In this document: in pieces, positions 56,135 to 64,000 of the stretch | Numbering within the stretch: position 1 is the first letter of the stretch | How the letters are laid out: every line of letters starts with the position of its first letter | Assembly: GCF_014042365.1 (NCBI RefSeq) | Contig: NZ_JACEZS010000001.1 | Span: forward strand, 620,001 to 684,000 | Reading direction: 5' to 3' | Length of the DNA stretch: 64,000 nucleotides | Origin: Rugamonas fusca | GTDB lineage: Bacteria; Pseudomonadota; Gammaproteobacteria; Burkholderiales; Burkholderiaceae_D | The notes under the pieces: generated by a model | The model's database searches: none | Told to the model about the DNA's origin: nothing | What the model saw: the letters and a program-made list of their open reading frames with translations, nothing else | Position numbers and translations under genes: made by a program

Positions 56135-56304
56135 ATGGCAAGCTTGATCTCGCAATGGTTGAGCTTGCGCGCCTTCCGCACCGACCTTGATCCGACGATG
56201 CTAAAAGGCTTTTCAATACCTCACAACGTGATATAGTTTCCTCAACAGGGGTGCTTACGTCATCCCTGCCGGTCACAAGCCAAATCAACTCGAGGAGATG
56301 CGAT

Positions 56305-56874
56305 ATGAGCACGTTGGACTACCTGAAGATGCCATTTTCGGCGCACGGCGCATGGGACAAGTTAAGCACGGTCCATCCGGCCGTGTGGAAGACCTTGTTG
56401 TCGCTGGTGTTGCCGTTGTCGCTGATCCCGCCGGCCATGCTGCTGTACGCCGGCGCCCACCATCCGGAAGTGTATTGGATGTCGGCCTCGCCGCAGCGTT
56501 TCCAGCTGATCGCCGCGCTGTTCCTGGTGGCTGAACTGTGCACCGTGCCGCTGATGGCCCAGGCCATCAAGACCATCGCGGAAGCGCACCAGGTGCGCGT
56601 GGCGTTTCGCGACACGCTGATGCTGTCGGCCATCTCGGCCGTACCCATGTGGCTGTCGGCGCTGGCGTTGGCCATCCCCAGCCTGCTGCTGACGGTATCG
56701 CTGCTGGTGCTTGGCCTGCTGGCCGCGCTGATGCTGCTGTTCCAGGGCAGCACCACCATCCTCAAGATTTCGAATGAAATGGAAGCCCAGGAAGTATGCT
56801 CCCAGGCCTACGCCGTCGGCGCCCTCGTGTGGACGCTGCTGTGCGTGTTCGTCAAACTGAGCCTGATGGCGTGA
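56305..56874 (+). CDS. Yip1-domain membrane protein
   Basis: 189 residues with about five TM helices: WKTLLSLVLPLSLIPPAMLLYAG, then LIAALFLVAELCTVPLMAQ, and TLMLSAISAVPMWLSAL with adjoining helices. The pattern matches the bacterial Yip1-family (PF04893-type) membrane proteins of unknown function. Starts after GAGGAG. A hairpin with T-tract follows six bases after the stop. Confidence 0.75.
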   Translation: MSTLDYLKMPFSAHGAWDKLSTVHPAVWKTLLSLVLPLSLIPPAMLLYAGAHHPEVYWMSASPQRFQLIAALFLVAELCTVPLMAQAIKTIAEAHQVRVAFRDTLMLSAISAVPMWLSALALAIPSLLLTVSLLVLGLLAALMLLFQGSTTILKISNEMEAQEVCSQAYAVGALVWTLLCVFVKLSLMA

Positions 56875-56880
56875 CCAAAG

Positions 56881-56945
56881 AATCGGGGACGGACTCCGGT
56901 TTTCCACAGCGGGAATACCGGAGTCCGTCCCCGATTTTCTTTTTG
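56881..56945. terminator. Perfect 20-bp hairpin with T-tract, bidirectional terminator
   Basis: Arms 56881-56900 (starting AATCGGGGACGGACTCC) and 56917-56936 are exact reverse complements; the loop can add four more pairs (TTCC/GGGA). TTTTCTTTTT follows and AAAG precedes, so it can terminate both the Yip1 gene and the convergent channel gene. Its outer stem and loop resemble the hairpin at 63493. Confidence 0.85.
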
Positions 56946-56948
56946 GCG

Positions 56949-57806
56949 TTAGAAGTGGTATTCGGCGCGCAGCATCGGCGTCTTGGCCACGTAGCCCTGG
57001 CCGCCCGTGGTGGCCGCGGTGTTGCCGAACTTGTTGCGCCAGTACTGGTACTCGATGCCGACCTTGAACACGTTCCTGGCGTGGCCCATGGCGGCGCCCG
57101 CGTCCAGCATCAACTGCATGTCGATGTTGGTTTCCGCGCCAGTGTCGTTGCCCACTTCATCCTTGCCCTTGGCGGCGATGAAATTCGCATACCCTTCGAA
57201 CGAGACCAACGAGGTGACGGGTATGCCCCAATCAGCCGTCAGCATGGCGTGCGTCTTGTAGGTGTAGCGGCCGGTGACGGTGGAGATCGGAGGGAACGCG
57301 CCGCTGGGGGCGTTGCTTTCGTTGAGCAGCAACAGGCTGGTGTTCAGGTGGCCCGGCACGTCCCACATCAGCGTGGGGCCCAGCACCAGCATGCGCTTGC
57401 GCGAGTTGTAGCCGACGTCGTTCTTGGTGTTGACGTCGAAGCCGGCCGTCAGGCCCACGCTGTTGACGGGGCCGAATTTCATGCTGGTGCCGCTCACCTT
57501 GGCCAGGTCCAGCGTGTGGCGGTACACCACGTAGGCTTCCTGCGCGCCCGACGTCTGGGTCAGCGAGGCGGGATCGTTCTTGTCCGATAAGAGCACGTCC
57601 ACGTTGAAGAAATTGGTGCCGTAGGCGTAGCCGCTCACGCTGGTCAACGCGAAGATGTTCTTCTTGATGTCCTTGGCGTTGAACGGTTCGCGGTAATCGT
57701 TACCGGTACGCCAGCTGATGGAGGTGTCGCTCCAGTTGGCGGCGTGGGCGGCGGTGCCGGCCAGGCACAGGCAGGCGATGGAAATCAGTTTTGGCAGCTG
57801 TCTCAT
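56949..57806 (-). CDS. Tsx-like outer-membrane nucleoside channel
   Basis: 285 residues with a signal peptide (cleavage near residue 22, AAHA-AN). The rest is beta-barrel-like with alternating strands (DTSISWRTGNDYREPFN, GTNFFNVDVLLSDKND, VFKVGIEYQYWRNKFG) and ends in Phe (RAEYHF), the outer-membrane insertion signal. It matches the Tsx/OmpK nucleoside-specific channel family. It lies downstream of a purine permease on the same strand, fitting uptake of purines or nucleosides across the outer membrane. Confidence 0.82.
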   Translation of the reverse strand: MRQLPKLISIACLCLAGTAAHAANWSDTSISWRTGNDYREPFNAKDIKKNIFALTSVSGYAYGTNFFNVDVLLSDKNDPASLTQTSGAQEAYVVYRHTLDLAKVSGTSMKFGPVNSVGLTAGFDVNTKNDVGYNSRKRMLVLGPTLMWDVPGHLNTSLLLLNESNAPSGAFPPISTVTGRYTYKTHAMLTADWGIPVTSLVSFEGYANFIAAKGKDEVGNDTGAETNIDMQLMLDAGAAMGHARNVFKVGIEYQYWRNKFGNTAATTGGQGYVAKTPMLRAEYHF

Positions 57807-57915
57807 GGTCGTTCTTTTCTTGTGTATAGCATTGCGATGGACGCGGCTCGCCCCGCCGGCGCCATTGCTGGCGCCGGCGCGGCTGTACCGCAGGGGGAAA
57901 AGGTGTTGCGCCGCC

Positions 57916-59217
57916 TCAGCCTGCGCCGAGGTAGACGAACTTGAAGGTGAACACGCAGGCGATGGCCCAGATCACGGGGCGCACTTCGCGCACGCGGCCC
58001 GTCAACAGCTTCAGGATCGCGTAGGAGATGAAGCCGAAGGCCACGCCCAGGGCGATCGAGTAGGTGAAGGGCATGGTCAGCGCCGCGATGGCCGCTGGCA
58101 CGCTTTCAGTGGTGTCGCTCCAGTCGATGTCGACCAGTTCGCGCAGCATCAGGCAAGCCACGTACAAGAGCGCCGGTGCGGTGGCGTAAGCGGGCACCAC
58201 GCCAGCCAGCGGCGAAATGAACAACGCGGCCAGGAACAGCAGCGCGACGGCGACAGCCGTCAGGCCGGTGCGGCCACCGGCCTGCACGCCGGCCGCGCTT
58301 TCGATATAGGCCGTGGTGCTCGAGGTACCCAGCATGGAACCGGCCACGATGGCGCAGCTGTCGGCCAGCAGGGCCTTGTTCAGGCGTTCCATCTTGCCGT
58401 TCACCAGCAGGCCGGCGCGGTTGGCCACGCCCATCAGGGTGCCGGTGGCGTCGAACAGTTCAACCAGGAAGAACACCAGCACCACGTTCAGCAGGCCCAC
58501 CGAAACAGCGCCCATCACGTCCAGCTTGAAGAAGGTCGGCGCCAGCGTGGGCGGGGCCGAGACGACACCGTTGAACTGGTTACCGGCGAAGAAGAAGCTC
58601 AGCACCGTCACGGCCAGGATGCCGATCAGGATGGCGCCCTTCACTTTCAGCTTGTCCAGCGACACGATCAGGAAGAAGCCGAAGATGGCCAGGATCACGG
58701 GCGCCGAGTGCAGGTTGCCCACGCCAACCAGGGTGGCGGGATTGGCGACCACGATGCCGGCGCTCTTCAGCGAGATCAGGCCGAGGAACAGGCCGATGCC
58801 GACCGTGATGGCGGTCCGGATCGAATGCGGTATGCCGTTCACGATCATTTCCCGCAGCTTGAAGACGCTCACGAACAGGAACAGGCAACCCGAGATGAAC
58901 ACGGCGCCCAGCGCCATTTGCCACGGCATGCCCATGCCCTTGACGACGACATAGGCAAAGTAAGCGTTCAGCCCCATCCCCGGCGCCAGTGCGATCGGAT
59001 AGTTCGCGTACAGGCCCATGACCAGGCAGCCCAGTGCGGCCGCGACACAGGTGGCGACAAACACGGCGCCTTTAGGCATGCCGGCGTCGCCGAGGATGGA
59101 GGGATTGACGAAGATGATATACGCCATGGTCAGGAAAGTGGTGAGGCCGGCGACCAGCTCCGTGCGCACGTCCGTCCCGTTTTCCTTGAGTTTGAAGAGT
59201 TTCTCGAGTAACAACAT
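57916..59217 (-). CDS. AzgA-type purine permease (NCS2 superfamily), second copy
   Basis: 433 residues, about twelve TM helices, with the same motifs as the permease at 52088: TELVAGLTTFLTMAYIIFVNPSIL, APGMGLNAYFAY, FDATGTLMGVANRAGLL and GTSSTTAYIESAAGV. The ATG at 59217 has GGAG seven bases upstream; in-frame starts further up are less well placed. Together with the Tsx-like channel gene downstream and the urate genes upstream it forms the uptake part of the purine region. Confidence 0.92.
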   Translation of the reverse strand: MLLLEKLFKLKENGTDVRTELVAGLTTFLTMAYIIFVNPSILGDAGMPKGAVFVATCVAAALGCLVMGLYANYPIALAPGMGLNAYFAYVVVKGMGMPWQMALGAVFISGCLFLFVSVFKLREMIVNGIPHSIRTAITVGIGLFLGLISLKSAGIVVANPATLVGVGNLHSAPVILAIFGFFLIVSLDKLKVKGAILIGILAVTVLSFFFAGNQFNGVVSAPPTLAPTFFKLDVMGAVSVGLLNVVLVFFLVELFDATGTLMGVANRAGLLVNGKMERLNKALLADSCAIVAGSMLGTSSTTAYIESAAGVQAGGRTGLTAVAVALLFLAALFISPLAGVVPAYATAPALLYVACLMLRELVDIDWSDTTESVPAAIAALTMPFTYSIALGVAFGFISYAILKLLTGRVREVRPVIWAIACVFTFKFVYLGAG

Positions 59218-59436
59218 TTTTGTCTCCATGTTCTGTTTTAGTACTGCTTTAGCCATGCCGATTAAACAAGGGAACAATCGGCGATGATCTGGTGTGACCT
59301 TATCCCAGCTGCCGCCACGTCATGTACGGGTGACGGCATACTTGCTATCTGCTATTTCCCATAACAGCCGGGGCGCGCCGCATGGTGTGCGGCGCCCGCC
59401 CCTTCCTGCCCTCCTTCGATTGGTTAGCCTGCCGGT
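59218..59436. other. Spacer between purine permease and ammonia-lyase genes
   Basis: About 220 bases with the permease promoter region and the end of the lyase gene; no further gene or clear terminator seen. Confidence 0.35.
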
Positions 59437-61062
59437 TTATACGAATTGTCCGATCTGTGCTTCGACGGCCTTGCGCACCGAGCCTGTGGTGACGAAGGAG
59501 CGCGCCATTTCAATGTCGTCGTGGAACCAGCGGTCACCGTCGAGGCAGGCCGGGATCTGGCTGCGCACGGAGGCGTAGGCGGCGGCCGTGCCTTTGCCCA
59601 GCACGAATCCGGGCAGCAGGTGTTCCGTCATGGTCAGCGCCTGCGCGGCCAACAACATCTCCACGCCGACGATGTACTGTGTGTTCGATACCACAACGGC
59701 GGCCTTGCGCGCGCACCAGGTGGAGTTGGACACGTGGTCTTCGCTGTTGCCCTTGGCCGGAATCGAATCGACACTACCGGGCATGCACAGGGTGCGGTTT
59801 TCCATCACCAGCGAGCTGAGCGAGCACTGCACCACCGGGTAGCCCGTGTTCACGCCACGCACGCCCGACATCAGGTTGCGCGGCAAGCCCCACGACAGCG
59901 TGGGATCGATCAGCCGCGCCACGCGGCGCTCGACGATGCTGCCCAGGTCGGCCACGGCCATGGCCAGCAAGTCCATCGCCTGCGCCAGGTACTGGCCGTG
60001 GAAGTTACCGCCGGAGATGATCTCGAAGCCTCCTTCGTCCTTGCTGAAGATGAGCGGGTTATCGGTGGCCGAATTGACCTCCTTGTCGATAATGGTGTCG
60101 ATGTAGTCCAGCGCATCGAACACGGGGCCATATACTTGTGGCGCGCAGCGCAGCGAGTACACGTCCTGGATGCGGGCCGTGTACGGAATATCGGTGCGCC
60201 GCAGCTCCTCGGGGAACTGCACGGCGCGCGCCGCGTGGGTGGTGCGGGTCGAGCCTTCCAGCAGGTTACGGATGATGGACGCCGTCTTGATCTGGCCCGC
60301 GTGCGGGCGCGCCGTGTGGATGCGCGGATCGAAGGCCGACATCTCGGCCCGCATTGCTTCCAGCGTCAGCCCCAGCGACAGGCAGGCGTCCGACAGCAGG
60401 TTGCGCGCGTCCTCGGCGGCCAGCAGGGCCACAGCCAGCGACACGGTGCAGCCGTTGATCAGGGCCGACGCATCCTTGGCCTTCAGCTCGAACTCCACCG
60501 GGCCCACGCCGGAGGCGCGGATCGCGTCCGGCGCCGACATGCGCTGGCCACGGTACATCACCTCGGCCTGTTCAAAGCCGCAGATAGCGGCGGCCAGGTA
60601 GGACAGCGGCGCCAGGTCGCCCGAGGCGCCCACGGACCCCTTCTGCGGCATGATGGGATGGATGCCGGCGTTGACGAAGGCCAGCAGGCGGTCCACCACT
60701 TCCACGCGCGGGGCCGAGTAGTTGCTGGCGAAGGCGTTGGCGCGCAACAGCATGGTGGCGCGGCTCACTTCCTCGGGAAACGGCTCGCCCATGCCGGCAG
60801 CGTGGGCCTTGATCAACTGGGTCTGGAACAGGTTGATGTCCTGGACCTTGACGCGGGTGTCCTTGAGCATGCCCACGCCGGTGTTAAAGCTGTACATCAT
60901 CGGCGCTTCATCGTGCATCCAGGTCGATTCGATGTAGTCGCGGCTTTCCTTCAGGGCCGCGCGCGAGGACGCGGCCAGGTTCACTTCGATGCTGTGGTCG
61001 CGCGCCACGGCCACCACTTGGGCCGCCGTCAGGTTGAAACCGTTGATGGTTGTCGTCGTCAT
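59437..61062 (-). CDS. hutH: Histidine ammonia-lyase-like aromatic amino acid lyase
   Basis: 541-residue MIO enzyme. The self-cyclising Ala-Ser-Gly is in GSVGASGDLAPLSYL. The Tyr loop (MYSFNTGVGMLKDTRV), GCTVSLAVALLA, RIQDVYSLRCAPQVYGP, TDNPLIF and NFHGQYLAQAMDLL are conserved. The selectivity position reads KAHAAG (His), compatible with histidine or tyrosine rather than phenylalanine; the loop has NTGVG where HutH usually has NTGFG. No hutU, hutI or hutG is adjacent. It is followed closely by puuD on the same strand, an unusual partner, so the true substrate is uncertain. Confidence 0.8.
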   Translation of the reverse strand: MTTTTINGFNLTAAQVVAVARDHSIEVNLAASSRAALKESRDYIESTWMHDEAPMMYSFNTGVGMLKDTRVKVQDINLFQTQLIKAHAAGMGEPFPEEVSRATMLLRANAFASNYSAPRVEVVDRLLAFVNAGIHPIMPQKGSVGASGDLAPLSYLAAAICGFEQAEVMYRGQRMSAPDAIRASGVGPVEFELKAKDASALINGCTVSLAVALLAAEDARNLLSDACLSLGLTLEAMRAEMSAFDPRIHTARPHAGQIKTASIIRNLLEGSTRTTHAARAVQFPEELRRTDIPYTARIQDVYSLRCAPQVYGPVFDALDYIDTIIDKEVNSATDNPLIFSKDEGGFEIISGGNFHGQYLAQAMDLLAMAVADLGSIVERRVARLIDPTLSWGLPRNLMSGVRGVNTGYPVVQCSLSSLVMENRTLCMPGSVDSIPAKGNSEDHVSNSTWCARKAAVVVSNTQYIVGVEMLLAAQALTMTEHLLPGFVLGKGTAAAYASVRSQIPACLDGDRWFHDDIEMARSFVTTGSVRKAVEAQIGQFV

Positions 61063-61091
61063 GATTGCTCTCTTATTAGTTGTGTGGGCGC

Positions 61092-62330
61092 TCAGTTGGC
61101 GCCGGCCGCGAACCAGGCGCCGATTTCGGCGCGTTCTTCCGGCGTGATGTTGGTCATGTTCCCGATCGGCATAGCCTTCAGCACCACGGCCTGCTGGTTG
61201 ACCCTGGCCGCGTATTGGTGGATCTGCTCGGGGGTGTTGAGCATCACGCCGGCCGGCGCGGTGGCGAAGCCGGGCTGGGTGGGCGTGGCCGAGTGGCAGC
61301 TCACGCAGCGCTGATTGATGATGGCTTGCACGCGGCCGAATTCCGGCGCGGCCACGGCGGCGGCATGTTCATCACCGCTCACGCCCTGAGCGATCTGGGC
61401 GGCCTGCGCTGTTGGACGCGGTGCGATGACAATGGCCACGGCCAGCAGGATGGCGCAGCCGGCCGCCGGGAAGCCCCAGGCCGTGCGGCCATGGTGGCGC
61501 AGGTTGAAGAAGTGGCGGATCAAGACGCCGGCGGCGATGATGGCGCCCAGCAGTGCCCAGCTGTAGGCGTGGCTGTAGGTCATGGCGTAGTGGTTGCTGA
61601 TCATGATCAGCAGCACGGGCAGCGTGAAGTAGTTGTTGTGGACAGAACGCTGCTTGGCCTTCTTGCCGTGAATAGGATCGGGCGACTCGCCGCGCTCCAT
61701 GGCCTGCACCAGCTTGCGCTGGCCAGGAATAATCAGCATCAGCACGTTCCCGACCATCATGGTGCCGATCATGGCGCCCACGTGGATGTAGGCCGCGCGG
61801 CCACTGAGGAAGTGCGTCAGCACATACGCCATGGCGACGATGAACACATACATGACGATGGCCAGCAAGCCTTCGCGCTTGCCCAACGGCGAGCGGCACA
61901 GGGCGTCGTACACGATCCAGCCGAACAGCAGGCTGCCCAGGCCAACGGCGATGGCCTGGCCCTGGCTCAAGTCGGCCACCGACTTATCGATCATCATGGC
62001 CGAGGCGTTGAAGTAATAGACGATGAACAGCAGCGAGAAGCCCGACAGCCAGGTGGCGTAGGCTTCCCACTTGAACCAGTGCAGGTCCGACGGCAGCTCG
62101 GCCGGCGACACCAGGTACTTCTGCGGGTTGTAGAAACCGCCGCCGTGCACGGCCCACAGTTCGCCCGACACGCCCTTCCTGGCCAGGTCGGAACCGGGCT
62201 TGGGCGGACGGATGCTGTTGTCGAGCCAGACGAAGTAAAAGGACGCGCCTATCCAGGCGATCCCCGTGATCAGGTGCAGCCAGCGCACCAATAGATTGAG
62301 CCAGTCCACGCCATATGCGAGCAGTTCCAT
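61092..62330 (-). CDS. puuD: PuuD-type membrane urate oxidase with cytochrome c domain
   Basis: 412 residues. About eight TM helices carry the PuuD/DUF989 urate hydroxylase signature (WLNLLVRWLHLITGIAWIGASFYFVWLDNSI, GGGFYNPQKYLVSP, HWFKWEAYATWLSGF, RSVHNNYFTLPVLLIMISNHY). The C-terminus is a c-type cytochrome with CVSCH heme-binding site and a distal Met (MPIGNMTNITPEER). It oxidises urate to 5-hydroxyisourate and passes electrons to the respiratory chain instead of making peroxide. The ATG at 62330 has GAGGA upstream. Divergent from a LysR gene; uraD lies just beyond. Confidence 0.93.
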   Translation of the reverse strand: MELLAYGVDWLNLLVRWLHLITGIAWIGASFYFVWLDNSIRPPKPGSDLARKGVSGELWAVHGGGFYNPQKYLVSPAELPSDLHWFKWEAYATWLSGFSLLFIVYYFNASAMMIDKSVADLSQGQAIAVGLGSLLFGWIVYDALCRSPLGKREGLLAIVMYVFIVAMAYVLTHFLSGRAAYIHVGAMIGTMMVGNVLMLIIPGQRKLVQAMERGESPDPIHGKKAKQRSVHNNYFTLPVLLIMISNHYAMTYSHAYSWALLGAIIAAGVLIRHFFNLRHHGRTAWGFPAAGCAILLAVAIVIAPRPTAQAAQIAQGVSGDEHAAAVAAPEFGRVQAIINQRCVSCHSATPTQPGFATAPAGVMLNTPEQIHQYAARVNQQAVVLKAMPIGNMTNITPEERAEIGAWFAAGAN

Positions 62331-62555
62331 GTCTTCCTCTTGATTGGATTTAAGCTCGTCTGCCACCGCGGGCGCTCCAGACGATTGGGACTTGGTCCCT
62401 GTTGGCCGCGAACTGTTGAGAGCTCCGCTGCGACCGGTTTGAAGACCACGCATTGCGGTGCGTGGTATGGCCTGAACGATAAAACTAATTCTGGCCTTTC
62501 ACATTGGAATCGACGTATATTAAAAATAGGAACGAAGTTATACACAGATAAAGTC
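62331..62555. promoter_or_regulatory. Divergent promoter region between puuD and its LysR regulator
   Basis: 225 bases. The right part (about 62480-62550) is AT-rich and probably holds both promoters; no convincing dyad was identified. Confidence 0.4.
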
Positions 62556-63494
62556 ATGGCCCAATTACCCGATCATTTAGACCTGCACCTGATCCGCATC
62601 CTGTACCTGCTGCTGTGCGAAAAGAACGTCTCGCGCGTGGCACTCAAGCTGGACCAGCCGCAGCCTTCCATCTCCGCCTCGCTGCGCAAACTGCGTGAAT
62701 TGACGGGCGATCCGCTGCTGGTACGCGGTGGACGGGGCATGGTGCCGACCCAGCACGGCGAGAGCTTGAAGAAGCCCGCCAAGCGCATCCTGGACGAGGT
62801 GGGACAGCTGTTTTTGCAGAAAACGCCGTTCGCTTCGATGGAGGAAAGCCGCACCTTCCGCATCGGCGCGCCGGACTACCTCGACATCCAATTTTTGCCG
62901 ACGGTTGTGGCGCGCCTGCGACGCGAATCGCCCAAAAGCCGCATCATCATCCAAAGCCTGGGCGCGGAAGTGGACTCGATCCGCATGCTGTCGGACGGCG
63001 ATCTGGACCTCATCATCGGCAACTGGCAGGAGCCGCCCGAGCATCTGCACCTGTCGCGGCTGTTCGAAGACCCCATCGTGTGCGCCATGCGCGCCGATTC
63101 GCCCTACGCCAAGCGCACCGACGCCAACGAGATGACGGTGGACGACTACCTGAACCTGCCCCACGTGGCGCCCTCGCCCACCCTGCCCGGCTTCCACGGC
63201 GTGATCGACAGCTTCCTGGCCGAACATGGGCTCGAGCGCAACGTGATGGTCGAATCAGCCTATTTCAGCCTGATTCCCCACATGCTCACGCAGACGGACC
63301 TGGTACTGACGACGGGCCGCCAATACCTGCGCTTCTACGAACGCAACCTGCCGATCAAGGTGTACACGGTGCCGCTGCGCTTCCCGCCGATGCGCTTCTA
63401 TCAGTTGTGGCACGAACGCGTGCACCAGGCCCCCGAGCACAAGTGGCTGCGCGACCAGATCACCCAAGCCGCCGCCGCCCTCAATGGCAAATAG
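62556..63494 (+). CDS. LysR-family regulator, probably of purine/urate catabolism
   Basis: 312 residues. The HTH is at residues 8-68 (LDLHLIRILYLLLCEKNVSRVALKLDQPQPSISASLRKLRELTGDPLLVRGGRGMVPT), with an effector-binding domain following (FRIGAPDYLDIQFLP, DLDLIIGNWQEPPEHLH). It resembles NodD/PcpR-type members. Divergent from puuD and upstream of uraD, so urate or another purine is the likely effector. Its stop codon lies within the first bases of the next hairpin. Confidence 0.9.
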   Translation: MAQLPDHLDLHLIRILYLLLCEKNVSRVALKLDQPQPSISASLRKLRELTGDPLLVRGGRGMVPTQHGESLKKPAKRILDEVGQLFLQKTPFASMEESRTFRIGAPDYLDIQFLPTVVARLRRESPKSRIIIQSLGAEVDSIRMLSDGDLDLIIGNWQEPPEHLHLSRLFEDPIVCAMRADSPYAKRTDANEMTVDDYLNLPHVAPSPTLPGFHGVIDSFLAEHGLERNVMVESAYFSLIPHMLTQTDLVLTTGRQYLRFYERNLPIKVYTVPLRFPPMRFYQLWHERVHQAPEHKWLRDQITQAAAALNGK

Positions 63495-63558
63495 CAAAAT
63501 CGGGGACGTAACACGGTTTTTCCGCTTGGGAAAACCGTGTTACGTCCCCGATTTTGCT
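63493..63558. repeat. Perfect 28-bp hairpin, terminator-like intergenic repeat
   Basis: Arms 63493-63520 (beginning AGCAAAATCGGGGACGTAAC) and 63531-63558 are exact reverse complements around a 10-base loop that can add three pairs. The stem includes AAAATCGG/CCGATTTT ends, giving A and T runs for termination in either direction. It begins at the LysR stop codon. The outer stem and loop-proximal sequence resemble the hairpin at 56881, indicating a shared repeat family. Confidence 0.8.
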
Positions 63559-63736
63559 GACCGTGGCAGGCTGGCAACACTTGCCATATCCGCATGCTGA
63601 ACCTCCTTATGTTCAGTTGCTTATATATCCGCCCCGCCGTGCCTATACTATTCTTCATATACCAAGGCCGGCGCCAGGTCCCATGCGCCGGTCACGATAG
63701 CTGAGGAGACAGGCTGGTGGGGCCGCCTGCACAACA

Positions 63737-64000
63737 ATGACGATCACTCTCGAACACCTGAACCAGTGCACCGCCGAGGAATTCACCCGCCTGCTGCACG
63801 GTCTGTACGAACATTCGCCCTGGATACCCGAACGCGCCGCCGCTGGCCGTCCCTACGCCACCGTCACCGCCCTCAAACAGGCGCTGGAACAGGTGGTGCG
63901 CCAGGCCTCCGTGGACGAACAACTGGGCCTGGTGCGCGCCCACCCTGAGCTGGCCGGCAAGGCCGCGCTGGCCGGCACGCTGACGGCCGAATCGACCGGC
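63737..64000 (+). CDS. uraD: OHCU decarboxylase, N-terminal part (gene continues off window)
   Basis: 88 codons of 2-oxo-4-hydroxy-4-carboxy-5-ureidoimidazoline decarboxylase, which turns the unstable product of 5-hydroxyisourate hydrolysis into S-allantoin. ITLEHLNQCTAEEFTRLLHGLYEHSPWIPERAAAGRPY and LGLVRAHPELAGKAALAG (with the conserved HPELAGK) are diagnostic. It follows the LysR gene after the hairpin and acts after PuuD in the same pathway. The C-terminus lies beyond 64000. Confidence 0.93.
   Translation, partial: MTITLEHLNQCTAEEFTRLLHGLYEHSPWIPERAAAGRPYATVTALKQALEQVVRQASVDEQLGLVRAHPELAGKAALAGTLTAESTG

Noticed and set aside
59446..61314. 622-codon open frame on the plus strand
   Set aside because: Opposite strand of the intact ammonia-lyase and puuD end; composition is that of a shadow frame and no domain is visible.

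Overview
The window looks like chromosome of a GC-rich betaproteobacterium of the Oxalobacteraceae (Massilia, Duganella or Janthinobacterium type). This is inferred from the many methyl-accepting chemotaxis proteins and hybrid kinases, the queE-queD-tadA order, a phcBSRQ-type quorum-sensing operon, and purine-catabolism genes of the PuuD and uraD type. No rRNA or tRNA gene was recognised.

Positions 1-6346 hold signal transduction genes on the minus strand: a hybrid sensor kinase that runs off the left edge, a broken receiver plus Hpt remnant of a second hybrid kinase, and a PAS-containing Aer-like chemoreceptor. Positions 6347-6972 are non-coding and full of mobile-element debris: three direct repeats and a 68-bp palindrome made of two abutting Tn3-type terminal repeats.

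Positions about 6788-26960 are a Tn3-family transposon with metal and sulfur-stress cargo. A tnpT-like KfrA/coiled-coil protein faces a HEPN/Abi-like gene plus a tnpS-like tyrosine recombinase, with a candidate recombination core between them. The cargo follows: a secreted protein, an ArsR-rhodanese regulator, an internally deleted persulfide dioxygenase, an MFS transporter, and a 3' scrap of a second recombinase. Then come a DUF302 protein, a Met-rich periplasmic protein, a Zn/Cd/Pb-type P-ATPase, a lipoprotein, a MerR regulator and a three-gene RND efflux operon. The tnpA transposase ends the element. Two MerR-type promoters with 19-bp spacers lie either side of merR and would drive the ATPase and RND units. 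No matching right-end inverted repeat is visible, and the flanking FAD oxidoreductase is truncated.

Positions 26970-64000 read as core chromosome with uniformly GC-rich coding sequence. In order: an LD-carboxypeptidase and hydrolase cluster; tadA-queD-queE; a frameshifted NarL-type kinase and a PAS-GGDEF protein; an endonuclease; a WYL regulator and LysE exporter; an aldehyde dehydrogenase. Next is the overlapping phcB-phcS-phcR-phcQ operon (39220-44073), which should make and sense a 3-hydroxy fatty acid methyl ester. It is followed by two more chemoreceptors, a PAS-rich GGDEF protein, a nitrobindin-like protein, LysR/DoxX, an MBL-fold hydrolase and an Lrp regulator.

The right end is a purine-use region: two AzgA-type purine permeases, a Tsx-like outer-membrane channel, a histidine-ammonia-lyase-like enzyme, PuuD-type membrane urate oxidase with a cytochrome c domain, a LysR regulator and the start of uraD. 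Large perfect hairpins with shared outer stems punctuate this region.
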